From the NCBI GenBank assembly GCA_022410635.1, contig JAJVDF010000663.1:478146-542145 (forward strand): a DNA stretch of 64,000 nt, read 5' to 3'. Positions 50,140 through 63,100 of the stretch are shown in pieces. Under the pieces are notes generated by a model. It saw nothing but the letters and a program-made list of their open reading frames with translations. It was not told the DNA's origin and ran no database searches. The stretch's first letter is position 1. Each line of letters opens with the position of its first letter. The position numbers and the translations under genes are program-made. This stretch comes from Tretioscincus oriximinensis (lineage: Eukaryota; Chordata; Lepidosauria; Squamata; Gymnophthalmidae).

Positions 50140-53100
50140 GCGTGCTGTGNAGACAGTTTGCACCATGAAGTGTCAGATTCCTATTCCAAGATATAATCTG
50201 GCATAAGGTCCATTGGAGAAAGACCCTCAATTACTTGAGAGCAAAGGGGAGCGGCGGGAATTTGAGCTCCACAGGCCACTTCCTTTGTTTCCTAGAGAGG
50301 CAAAAAACGATGATTCGAACTGGGTGAGGAGGAGAGAGAGGCCAGGCCAGCTAGGCGATCTATGACTCGCACCGCACGGACTATGTTCCTGAACTACAGC
50401 TTCCATAAACCTTTGCTCTTAGACTAAAGCCTATAGATCAACGCGAGGCGAGGCGTTTTAGTTGTTTTCCCAATCTAGATTCTCTGCTGCTGCTTCCTAG
50501 CTTGTTGGTGGAATTAAAAAATCCGTGCGATGTGGTTTTGATTGGTGCAGACGTTCTTTTATTCAAAGGACAGCAGAGCACAAAAATTGCCTTTTTTTCA
50601 TCCAGATTGAAATTCTGTGATTCATTAAGTTTGAATGCCACGTAAGTGAAACTCAACAGGTCGAGCCCGTGTTCCACAATCTATTACCAGCACTTGTACA
50701 AATTCAAATTTATCATCATCTTGACTGCAAAACAAATGTTCCCGAACAGCCTTAGCTGGATAGCAACTTTAGAACAGACTATTTCTGGGCACGTTTTGGG
50801 GACAAGTGTGATATATCTCTACGCCTTATAACTTTTTCATCCAAGATATGCAGAATTTATGGAGAGTGCATCTGTGGCAGCAGATTTTTCTACCTGATCT
50901 CCCTTGGGTTAATTCCAAAGCACGGCTTTAGTCAGACATGCTTTTAAACCAGTATTTAAGAATGGGATTAAACCGGGGCTGGGGGAGTTTTTTCTAATTT
51001 AATCCAATTCTTTTAACACTGAAGATGGTTTAAAACACGTGTGACCAGGGGAAAAATGTTTTTCATGATGCTTTATTTTGTCCCAAAAGGTTTTCATCTA
51101 GTGATGCTTGGGGAAAAAAACAAAGAAAACATTTTTAGATGTCTCATACCCTTTCATTTTATCATCAGACAAAGACTATTTACCTTCTACTATCATGAAA
51201 ATGTTAATACATAGTTGATATTAAGATTCTCACACATGATGGGAATCTTTGAATGTAAAAAGTATCTCTTAGACTGCAACAGTTGTTCAATTTGATGTTT
51301 ATTATTGTTCCCTGTTAATGTATTTGTTAGAAACATTTGTTTTTCAAAATACTTTTCTAAATATAATAGGTCCAGTTGTTCCATTGATACATGGAATAGT
51401 ATGAAAGAATTGTGATACAAAATCTATTATTATATGGTTGTACATGTTTAATATACTGTACTATAATTTGTTTTGTAAACTGTTGAAGCTTTTCGAGGAA
51501 AAAAGGTTTTCATCAGGGTATTATTATTAAATCAGGATTATTTGGATGTTGCTTTCACAAAAGACTCCCCCCAATAATGCTCACAACAGTTTAACTTGGT
51601 GCATGAGGGCAATGTGCAGTTTTACAACCAATTTTGTATTCCTTCATTTGTGAGATGAAATTCTTCCTTGTAGGTGATGAAATCAAGAGAATGGTTTTCA
51701 GAAAGTGCACCAAACCAATCCTCAAGCTATTCCATAATAGGAAAAAAAATCCTCAAAGTTTATTTAAATAGAATTTAAAATCTGTATGAAAAGACAAGNG
51801 AACAGGAATAAAATTCCAAGTGTCATTTGCTACTGTAGTTTAGGGGAGGAATGCATCATAAAACTCCATAACTATTGAGTAATAAGAACCAGGCTTCAGA
51901 AGACAGAAACTGAAGGCAAGTATAAAATCTCCATGTAATCGTCAAATGTTTGTTGTTGATTAGTAGTTCATAATACAATTTATTTTGAATTATTGGAAGG
52001 CATTGTTGGGATTTTCTAGCTATAGTTTGTTTACTTATCAGCCATGTGGTATAATGGTTAAGGGTGTTAAGGTAGGAAGATTTAGAGATTTTTAGAGTGC
52101 CTTAGAAAAGGCTACCAGAGTAAATTCTGTTGAAAAATCTGCAGTGAAGTTCCTGAGATGGTAAGGTGGACCTTAAATTCTCTTTAACTTTTCTTTTGAC
52201 CAACCCAGTTCCCAATGTAATTTTTTTGTCTTTGGATTATACTGTGGGGATAACGGAAGAGCTCTAATGCTAATACCAGTTTTCACATGTTCTTGTCCAG
52301 TTTTCACTCTCTTACAAGACTGAAAAATGTTATTACCGTAATCTGTTTTTCAAAAGGAATTAACAAAATCGGTTTTTCATTGAGAATTGCTAAAAATAAA
52401 AAGTAGATAAAAGATTGAGCTGGATAACAGCTGATAAAATAAATAAAATTGAAAATCAGTAGGGAACAAACTTTCACAATACAAAATCAATACATGTCAT
52501 CTTTTGTATGTACTGATTGTATGCTATGGGTGAATATCTACTGAATATCTGTGCTCAGTACTTCTATTCATACTAAAGAAGAAACTGTATATTTTAGTTT
52601 TTGATTTGGCCATCGTATCTCCATTTATTTAAATCTTTATCTTATATGCATCTGACTGAACACACTGCAAAAATGCTATCATAACTTTGACTCCCGACTC
52701 CTGAAAAAGTTGTCTCTGGAGCATTCCTGCAATAGATTAGCCAAAAACTCATGTGTAAATTGATCTGGATGTGAGAAACCTAGTGCCATTTCATTGGACT
52801 CCTAAAAATGGTCCCCANTTTAAAAAGCCTTGGTTGACACTTCAGAACTAAAGTTATACTGAACTTCTGTATAATTCTGATGCCTCTTAATGCAAGTCAC
52901 TGGCCATTCTTTTGAACTGTGCCGATTTTAAAAGAATGTGCACCATGCAGATGTTAGTAGATCTTTTATACCAGCAGCATTTAATTTCTTGACATTTCTT
53001 GCAGCATTTTATGTATTTGTTCACAAGTTTAGTTTTTTTCTGACTTTATAGCACCAACTTGCCAAGAAAACACAAAATTATTCACTTCTCCACACATTTG

Positions 53101-53334
53101 AAATTTAAAAGGAAAACATGATTTGTGATGCTACTTCTAATCAATGGAGTGATACTAAATGGTGTGTTAAATAGTTAACAAGTGTGCTTTTTTAGAAGGT
53201 AGGTTTAGGATCTTTCGAATACAGTTGAGAATTAACCTAAAAAAGGTTCATTTCAAAAATACAGTATATGAAGACATGCATCAAAATTGGATATAAAATG
53301 GGTATAATCATTTTTAAAGAACACCAGTGTTCAA
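50140..53334. other. Intergenic region between IPO9 promoter and KDM5B 3' end
   Basis: No gene and no confidently recognised repeat. AT-rich except near 50140-50460. The distal part (51000-53300) might include a long KDM5B 3' UTR variant. Confidence 0.5.
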
Positions 53335-54041
53335 TTTTGTAACATAACCAAGGATTTATTCCACAATATAAACTGCAACATTTTGATACAAGCTACCAAA
53401 AAAAAAGAAGAAGAAGAAGAAAAGCCAAAATACAGCTGTGGCCATTACTTTACAGAGCTTTCCTGTCTCCTACATCACTAGTTCATCAGTGACACTAGAA
53501 CCTAAACAACTGTTTTTTTGTACATTAACCAATGCTAACAGCACCAACACGCTGCTCAGAATTATAATTTCAGTCACTGAAACCAGACACAGAAGTTATT
53601 GCTCAGATAAATAAAACTAGTCTACAAAATCAAAGGGAAGGGGAAAAAATCTAAAGTTTTCAAAAGAGTAAACTGGATTTCTTCAAAAAGAGGAATTATG
53701 GGAGTTCTTAGTGCACGGTTTTGCACCTGAATAGAATTGGTTAAATGTGCTGGTAAATTCCAAAGAGGTAATTTAATGCTATACATGAAAAGGTGCATGT
53801 TTTAATGCCTTCCAAATTTCTGAACACCCCTCCCACCCTGAACAGTCAGCATTTCAAACTGCAATAACCACAAACAGTTTAAAGGATAAAAATACAAAAG
53901 TGTCAAATTTTTTAGTTCTGAAAAATGATCCCATAAGAAGTAGCACCATTTTCAACTTGGCTCTAAAACTGGCCCAGTGGCTTTATGGACAAAAATCTCA
54001 TCTTCTTCTTTCGTAGAGTCCTGAAATGCTCATCAGTCATA
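53335..54041 (-). other. KDM5B: Probable KDM5B 3' UTR
   Basis: Follows the KDM5B stop. A minus-strand AATAAA (plus TTTATT at 53354-53359, context GTGGAATAAATCC) would end the transcript near 53335. An (AAG)n run lies at 53406-53421. The end could lie further left. Confidence 0.5.
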
Positions 54042-54179
54042 TTAATTTTGATATGGAGAGTCCTTTCCTGTACAGCTTGCACAAATGTAGTCTTCTTTTT
54101 CTGCCATCTCTGGAGAAACACCCACACATACTTGATGGAACCACTGGTTGCAGCAGCCATCACACTGGACCCAGTCCAC
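54042..54179 (-). CDS. KDM5B: KDM5B terminal coding exon (PHD3, second half)
   Basis: Encodes [45 protein letters not shown] and TAA. Human has CDGSCNQ; the extra Cys here is not a usual ligand position. The Trp in DWVQC belongs to the methyl-lysine site. Acceptor TTTTTTAAG|GTGGAC. Confidence 0.96.
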   Translation of the reverse strand: MDWVQCDGCCNQWFHQVCVGVSPEMAEKEDYICASCTGKDSPYQN

Positions 54180-57100
54180 CTTAAAAAAGAAAAAGGGAGG
54201 GAAAGCCCTCAAATATGGCATCATTTTTATATAATCTTCCAAAATTTGTGTAGCCTAATTTCCTCCATGTGCTGCCAATTCAAATGCTTTTCAGCCTCAG
54301 CAAATATAGCTGTATTGTCTAGACTTAAGTTGAACTGCAATTCAAAATAACATAGGGATAGAGTACTTATGCAAAGTTGACAAATGGAAACAAACTGGTT
54401 GAAAAGGAGAAAAACAAAAAAAATTAAAGCAATTTGGGACTAGAATATAGGGGAAGGCAACCTCTTTTTATACTGTATGCAGTGCTAGCTACAGGTTTTT
54501 AAGGTGAAGCTAGCAAAGCTCACTTGGAGTACAGATCTGAGTTAGGCCAGTGACAGAAGACCTGACAGAATTACTTAAATACTTGAAGAACTGTCAAATT
54601 AAAACAATGCTGTACAGTGTAAGGGAGGAGTTAAAATTTAAAGAGTCTGGCAGGTGAATTAAACGTGAAGGCGACAGAGTTTAATTATAACTAGTTATAC
54701 ACAAGGCTTTATATCTGACTTCAGATCTTCAAGGCAGGACAACCATCTACTGGACAGTTCCCGGTGATAGGACCAGATGACCAAGAAGAACCCTTTCAGT
54801 TCTGTGACTATACTGATCTTGCATTTTTACACCCTCTGCAGATTCTGTGCTTAGTATACCTCATCCCCCTCTGGCTGCAAGCAGTTGAGAGCAGGGCAAA
54901 CGGCATCCTCATCTTCTGATTCTTCCTGCTCAGAGGAAGATGCATCTGAAAGTAGCAACTGGTTTTCACCACTGGGCTGAATGTCGAACAGCTTCTCTAA
55001 CTTGCCAGTAGAAAGATCCCTCAAACGACTCAATTTCATTTTTTTCTTATTAGGTGGTGTTATTTTTCTGACTCTTGTTCTCATTTCATTACTGAAATCC
55101 CCTCTTTCAAAGCGCCTTTTCAGTTTCCTTTCCATTGCACAAGTTTCATCTCTTTTCCCCCGACAGCAATCATTCTATAAAAAGCACAGTAATTACAAAA
55201 AAAAGTTCAGCATAATACTTTGATTTTTCATTGTATCGAGAATGCTCTTTATTGCTGGATAAACTTCTTGTTACTTCATTTAAAAAATCTGTCTATCTCT
55301 TTGTAAAGTATTAATGCTTTGTAAAGCATTAATTTTATTTATTTATTTATTTTATTTATTTATACTTATACCCAAAGGTCTCAGGGAAGCCAAAACAGTA
55401 AAACATCACTGTGGACACTACTGGCACTGTAGCCCTCTCTACCATTTTCTAANCAGACAGAACTGTTTTTGGACTTCACTGTTCTGCTATGGACTGCTTA
55501 ACAGTTATCAATAACTATCCTGTTTGGAGAACAATCCTGGCAGAGGTGCAAGTGTCTGATGTGGAAGGCAACATAGGCCTTCCACATCAGACACAGCTTG
55601 TCTGCATCTCCATGCATTGTGTGCATACTATCCCCTCACCCAACTATAGTGAGAGGTCGATGGACCAAGCTTGATGTGGAAACAGAACCCCACTCTACCC
55701 TGTTCCTACTTTATTGCACTCTAGTGCAAGAGTAGATTAGGCCTGTTCCAGCCCTCAACATATAAATAGCTTGGATAAGTTTAAGTACTGACCAGTTGAG
55801 CATAGTCTGTAGCAACTATCTTGAAAGTCAAATGCAGAACCAAACTAAGTCTTACCATTTTTCAGAACTGATATGGATGAATAACTGTCACAGTGTGCAA
55901 ATTATCCTAATTCACATTGAAGTTCATAATACATGACGTTCTGAATACTGAACCTGCCAGTCTGTTGCAACGATTCTTCCAAAGACAATGGAAACCTATT
56001 GTGACAACTCTTCAAGCTATACAACATTTTGAGGGTGAAATGTATTATTGGTGGCATAATACATGGTGCAACAGCAGAGGTGAATTTCTGGTGCACTTCC
56101 TCAATTTTGTAAGCTAATAAAAGAACTTTTTTTAAAAAGAGTTATTTGATTAAAAAAAAAGAGGAAGGCACACCATCAATTGTACAACCTAAAGGTTGAC
56201 ATCAAAACAATTTTATAAAATGTCGCAAAGTCCCAAACACTTGCCTTTTCACTTGTTGCTCCTACTAGGGACTGCTGTTCTGTCTTTACCACAGGGCTCT
56301 GTTTTGTATATAAAATTTCATACAGCTCTTGAATTTCAGGCAACGAAACCTGTAGTAACTGGGCTTCCATCATCAATTCATTCAGCTCTGCACTGATAGC
56401 TATAACAACACACACAATAATATAATTTTCCATTGGCACTATTTACATAATTTCAAAAATACTTGAAATAACATGGTAGTCAATTTCAGAGAAATAGCCG
56501 TGTTAGTCTAGCAGAAAGTCCAGCAAAGGAGCTAGCAACACTTTGAGACTAACTTGAGAAAAGTGGTTGGCATAAGCTTTTGTAGACAGGTCTACTTCTT
56601 CAGATGCTGAGGGACTAATGTCAGGGTCANGTATTTATAGGAAAGTGTGTATGGGAGAAGACAAAGCATATGCAACTGTAGGGAGGTATTGAATTGCAGG
56701 TTAGAAAAACAGGTAAATAGCAAGAACTAATCTCCTTGTGTGAAAAAGTCCCTGGGGCAACAAGGGGCAACGTCTAGTAGAGAAACAATCAAATACTTAA
56801 CAGGTGTCATAAAAATGTATAGTTGGCCAGGAAACCATTGTCTCTGTTAAATTCTTTGTTGATGGCCTGGAACTTGTGAATGTATTCAAGTTCTGCTGCT
56901 TCTCTTTCAAACCTTCCTTTGTAGTTTCTTTGTTCAAGAAGTAGACCTGTCTACGAAAGCTTATGCCAACCACTTTTCTCAAGTTAGTCTCAAAGTGCTG
57001 CTAGCTCCTTTGTTGAAATAACATGCCAAACAGAGAGCAAAGTTATATCTTGTCAATCTGAACCTTAAAACATACATACCATGAAGAGGGATACAGTCTT

Positions 57101-60100
57101 GTCGTGTTGAAAAAGAAGGATGTAAATGTGTGGGTCTGTTATTCCAGTCATGAGGCAAAGAGAAAGATGTAGCACCAATTGTCTGTGAAACCTAATTGAA
57201 AGAACGAATTAATTGCCATCTTTTCACTCTGACAAAATGATTGTGGGATCAAAATTAAATTAGCATGCCTAATAACTCAAGTTTAAGAAAGCTTTATCAA
57301 GTTTTCTTTAACATTTAGGTTTTGCAAATATAAACTCTGAAAGGAAGCAGGATACTTATACAAATTCATCATTACGAACAAATCAAAAATATCAAAGAAG
57401 TTCAACCCCATGTCTCAGATTATTCAATGATAGCATTATTTAAGCCACATAATTATTGTGTGCACTGATTCAAGTTCACATTTTGTTTATACAATGAAGG
57501 CATATTTGGGCAACCCAGTCTCTAATGGGCATTATCAAATAGAAACAAACACTACTGCACATGCTGTTGGATAATATTTAATTGGATGTTTTGCACTATT
57601 ACAAAGAAAAGCCTTTTTTGAGCTAATCCCTGTCTGGCAACTGGATTTGCTCAAATAGAATTCTTTTATAGCAGAACACACTTTAAAAATAAATGGCTTC
57701 ATACATAGCAATCTTGCTTTAAATTTGTAGTGTTCTTTTATAAAATATCAAAACACATGTAAACAAAGGCTCCAGAATTTTATTACTGTTAGACTAAAAC
57801 AGATCTTCTTTATAAGTGAAAAAAACATATGGAAGAGGAAAGAAATCTGCAAATTAAATGTTTGAGATAAATGCTATGGCAGATATTAAATTTGTTTGGG
57901 ATTAAACCGTAAATGGCACCTAATTATTTAATATAAAATCCTAACAGAATATAAATACTCTAGTTGGTGTGTCCAGCAGTGGAGATTTTATTTTGAAACA
58001 CACTTTGGCCATGATCTCTGGATTCAGATTAGTTTAGATCAGTCACCTTGGGGGTGTGGAGGGAGGGTAGAGGGACAATGTTTGATAGTCTGCATGTATG
58101 TTATATATTGTTTGTTGTCATGTTTTATTTATCACTTTATGTTTATTTAAAAGAAAATAAATCAAAAGTAAAAAAGAAGATAAATACTCTAAAAGGATAT
58201 CACTAACTTGGAAAATATTAGGCTAATCAAATAGAAAACAGGACAGATTCCTATAATATTTGTTTTCTGCTCATAAGTGCACCAATTAATATCTCATCTA
58301 TTTTGAATAACCTACTGTAAATAAGCATTAACAAACAAAATGGAAGTGTGTAAATTAGGCAAGATAAACTAGTTAAAGGCAACTAAAAATTTTCTCAATT
58401 TAAAAAACAGAAGCTCTGCCTTCACTTCTATTTGTTTTTATACTTCCTTTCACTGGAATCCCATGGTGGTAGACAAACAAAGCCATAGATCAGGAAGTAG
58501 TTACAATCTTACCTTATTAGTTTCTTGCAATTGGCCTGCCATGGTTTGCCATCTGTTGTACAATATCCCTGAGTCCACATTATCTTCAATGAGTTTTATA
58601 TTTCCTGAGGATAACATATGTTGTGCTCTGTGTTGCCAGTTCACGGTCCTCTCTATCATATACCTTAAAGCATCTCCTTCAGGCAGTCTCACACGGATGC
58701 GCTGCAAAGAGGCCAGCAAAGGGAGAATTTTTTCCAGTGGTGGCTTTTCTGATCTATGGCAGTTTGGGCAGAGCCAAACCTGAGGTTCCTGCAGAGTGCT
58801 GGGCACTGAAACACAACTGGTATGGAAGATCTCTCTGCACAGTTCACACTGCACCATAGGTGCTGTCGGCGCTTTCTGGCAAAGGCAAACTTTAATCTCT
58901 ATATCCGGTTCATTAGAAAAGATTTTCTTTTCATTTGCTGCTCTTAGGGAATGCAGTGCTTCCATCTCCTTCAAACGAGCCTCGCTTAGTGTGGCCATCT
59001 AGAAGCAAACAATATAAAAATATGCAAGATTCAAATTAGATTCTCAACACTCTTCAAATCTGGCAAAATCTTTAGATATAACAGGCAGTTCAATGCCTTT
59101 TTTNAAAAAAAACACTTTAAATGAGACTTGTAGCTCATTTGCTGCTACTTGATTTGAGTACAAACACACATGCTTAATTCTTCATTAAATAACTCAGTTC
59201 AAAATTCTGAAATTTGAAAAAGAACATATAAAGTTAATTTCAACAAAAAGCATTCTATTTAGCAAGGGGGTAACTTAGCACTTTAGAGACCAAGAAGAAA
59301 AAGTGTACACAGCATGAACTTTTGTAAACAATACTACTTCCTCAGATGCTAGGGAACATGTGCCTAGGGACAGGCTACCTTTAGCAAACAGAATGCTGGA
59401 CGAGCAACAGAAATGCAAATGTGTGTAGTGGTGATGAGTCCGGTAAACCAAGTACACTCAGAGTGTACTTCGAAGTGAAGAAGCCAGGTCCTTCTTCACT
59501 GTTATGTACTTTTTTCTTATTAGTCTTTAAAGTGCTACAAGGAGAACTTCTTTAAAAAACATTATAGTTCAGCATATCCTTATGTATGAGAGAAGGCAAG
59601 AATATGAACTTTGTAAAGGACCAAGATAAAAACTAATCACCTGCCAACCAGCTTTTCTAAACATATACATACCGCAGCAGCAGTTTCTTTACTTTCAGAT
59701 AAAGCTCTTTCTAAATCATTTAAAGTCTCTAATTTGGTGCTCTTCTTTTTCCCATTTGTTACAGGATCCTTTAATTTCTTTGTTTTTCTTTTAATTCCCA
59801 ACATTCCAATATCACATCTGGGGCACAATACCTTAATTAAAAGTTTAAACATCCATAATTAACTAGGTTCTAAGATACAGTTGTTACATCCTTACAGTTG
59901 GGTTACAGCAAAAATAATAAATTTAATCCAGCAAATCCCAGAAGTTAACACTATCAAAATAGAAATAAACTGTCAGTAATAAGAAAACTGTCAGTAATAA
60001 GAAAGGAAATGGTATTTAATCTACTGTTCATAAAAAATATGCAGACTGATACAAAGAAGCTTTTTTGGCCTGGTATCCAAAGTCAGAACTTGAAGGAGAC

Positions 60101-63100
60101 AGACAATAAACTTAAAGAGTAACAGAGAAAATAAGCCTGCAGAAACAAAACAACAAATTATGTGTCTTTGCTCCTTCAGAAGTTTTGGCCTTCATAAGTA
60201 TCTATTGTACCTTTTGAAAGGAACACTCTCAGTAAGTTCCAAAGCAGTAAAACTGTCACAAACATTTGATATTGATACTAAAATATCTCTTAGTACATTA
60301 TACTACAATAAATACATTCGTTTTCAAAACCTTCCATTATTTTGTCTTTGATGAAATAATCTAATTTACTTAATCCTAAGAACCTTGTCCAGTCAAGCAA
60401 TTCGAACCAAAGCAATTTTAAAAATTGAATGATTTTATAGATATAAAAATAAAACTCCAAGTCTAGACTGAAAGTGAAATAAAAGCAAATACGTATCAAA
60501 TGGTTTATGAAAACATTGAGTTAGGATTCAAATCTGGGTTTTAATTATGTTCAATTAATCCAAACCTATTTATTTATCACTTGTCATTACTGAGGTACAG
60601 CATGAATAAGGTACATGTAAAATTTAAATGGCTTACCTCAAGAAGAGAGTAAGAAGAGTTTTCTGTTAAAAAAGTATTACTTGCACATTCCTTCCAAGCC
60701 TGAACCTCGGCCACTAATGACTCTATTCTTGGCAAATATTCTAGATGCACTGGAATAGACCGACTTCTTGATACAAGTTCCATAAGTGTATCTAAGACAG
60801 GCACACGGCCGCCAGCCTAATGATACAAAACAGAAGATCCCACAAGTGTATTACTAAAGGTGAACTATTATGAAACACAAAGTGGATGATCCTGATCTAA
60901 ACTTGATCTAAAAATAAATTTATAGGATATCAGAATCTATTATTCTATACCCTTAATTCTATCAAATTAAGCTTGAAATACTAAATGATGTTGAAAGCTA
61001 TAGATAGATATCAAATGATTTTTTTTGTTATGACTCAATGGTCTACTTGAAGTAGCTTGTTTTGATCAGAAAATAATTCAGCATCAATTTCTGGAAGTCT
61101 TTGGTATAAAAAACCTGTATTTCAAATAGCAGACAATTAGTTTGAGCACACAGGGAAAAATACATTATGAGTAAGTAGACATAATGAGAGTACATAATGA
61201 GTAGGTTTTCCTCTTCTTTGCACATGCCTACATGAATGCTGAGGATCAGTTTCTTAAGATATTTTTAAGAGAGGAAAGCAGTCACAAGCCATCAGCCTCC
61301 ACTAAGATGAGAAGAAACGCTAAGAATTTTCAAAGGTTTTCAGTAAGTTACCTCTCAAAAAAAAAAGATACTCAGAAAATGCTTCCCATTCTCATCTTTC
61401 TATTTTTGTCTCTCTTCATAGCCAACATTGTGCAGATTTTTTTTGACAGAGGTACAGGACTGATTTTTATTGATACTTCCACAGAGAGCTTAAGGATCAA
61501 ATCAGCACCGCTTAAGAAGGCTTATATAAAAAGATTGAAGTAACCGACAAACATCATTTTCATACGATGTACTTGTTTTAGCTCAAAAATAAACATATGA
61601 ATTTCTCCTTCCTCCTTTTCTCGTATTCACATGCTTCTAGATTTTGTGAAAAAAATTGAATCTATTAGCAGATGTAATTAAACCAGAATTCTCTTAAGCC
61701 AGGTCTCTCCTTTTAGGTTTGCCATGACTGCTTCAAGAATAATCACACACTTAAATTAAATACTTTTAGTTTTTGTAAGCAGTAAAAGACCACACACTTC
61801 TATCGAAACAAACTGAAATAAAACTATCTAATTATGAGTATTAGTGACAATTGATATACTTTTTTCCTTACCTGCAGGCCCTCCACTTCTTGCAGCCAGT
61901 CTTTGGCCTTTTTAACTGCATCCTTCAGAGCTACGCCATTTGGAAGATATGCAGGAATCTCCTCTATTTTGTTTACTGCTCCTTCAAGACTACTTAATGA
62001 CTGCCGAGGTCTTAAAATAAACACATACAACCAAAATAATAGATCACTTAAACTGTCTCAATGAACACAGTATCTGTAATTATAAAACACATTCTATTTA
62101 CACAATAAAACAATCAAGGTAAAATGACCAGGCAAGCTAATCTTTCTTTCTGTATTTTTTGTAATATACACTGCCAGACCACAAAAGACTGCAGTTAAAA
62201 TCTCTCCATTTAGAAAAAGGATTGGGCTGCAGTTCCCGAGCCTTCTCCTGGAAAGAACCTTCACAACAAGTAACCAGGGCTATTTCCATATAGTGAATGT
62301 TATTTTGTGCCATATGAGAATGATTATATGCAGGGTTGAGTAATCTAGCCCAAGATCAGAGAGGAGGTTAATTATTCAGGTCAAGGGTCATCTGCATGGA
62401 GGTAATGCAGCCTGGCAGATAACATTGGAAGTTGGAAACAAAAGAATTGCCTGTAGCTTGACAGGTAAAGTGACTAGTTCAAAAATAATTTTAGCCACCA
62501 GAAAAATGTTTTAAGTATTAGTGATAAGCAGTATCCATGCCAGAAAAAATGACGTTTTTGCAATTCTCCATCACTGGTCAAGATAAATTAATTGTGGACA
62601 GATTTAACTTCCTGCTTTGGAAAACATGCATACTCAAATCATTGATTTGAATGTTCAATAAAATAATCATGAACAGAACAGGGGTGCTTCCTGAGAACTC
62701 TAAACTTTGCTAGTTTATTTGCATCTTTTCAGCAGCATTTGGCTCAAACACAGAAACGTTTGGGGTCCTAGAAATTTGGTGTTCAATTTACGCTGTGGGA
62801 TACATGTGAGCTTAGCCCTTGCATTACTTTCCTCACATTTTGACCTGAGCATACTGCTGTTAAGAATAAGGGAATGCTTTTCATGCAAATCAGGGAATGC
62901 CTGATTTGCAAATCAACAGAAGCTCTACTGATACTGATACTGATACTGTAAGGAAGATGAGTGAGAAGGTGAGGAGTGCTCAATGAAATCTGTCACAGAC
63001 AGAAATCAATATAAGGTCTATTTTGAGACTTTGCTCAGGGCCTATGGCTGATACAAGAGGCAAAAAGNAAAAGTTGAGAATTGAAGCTCTCTGAGAAACA

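Larger units (their letters stand above)
55175..56244 (-). other. KDM5B: KDM5B GC-AG intron
   Basis: Donor GAAAAG|GCAAGTG, the usual strong context of GC donors; acceptor TATAG|AAT. The nearby GT (AAGGCAA|GTGTTT) would create an immediate stop at the junction. Contains the tail fragment and hairpin listed separately; otherwise unremarkable. Confidence 0.85.

Noticed and set aside
59430..59455. TGATGAGTCC resembling a hammerhead core in a fold-back element
   Set aside because: The matching GGAC-GAAAC half is missing nearby.
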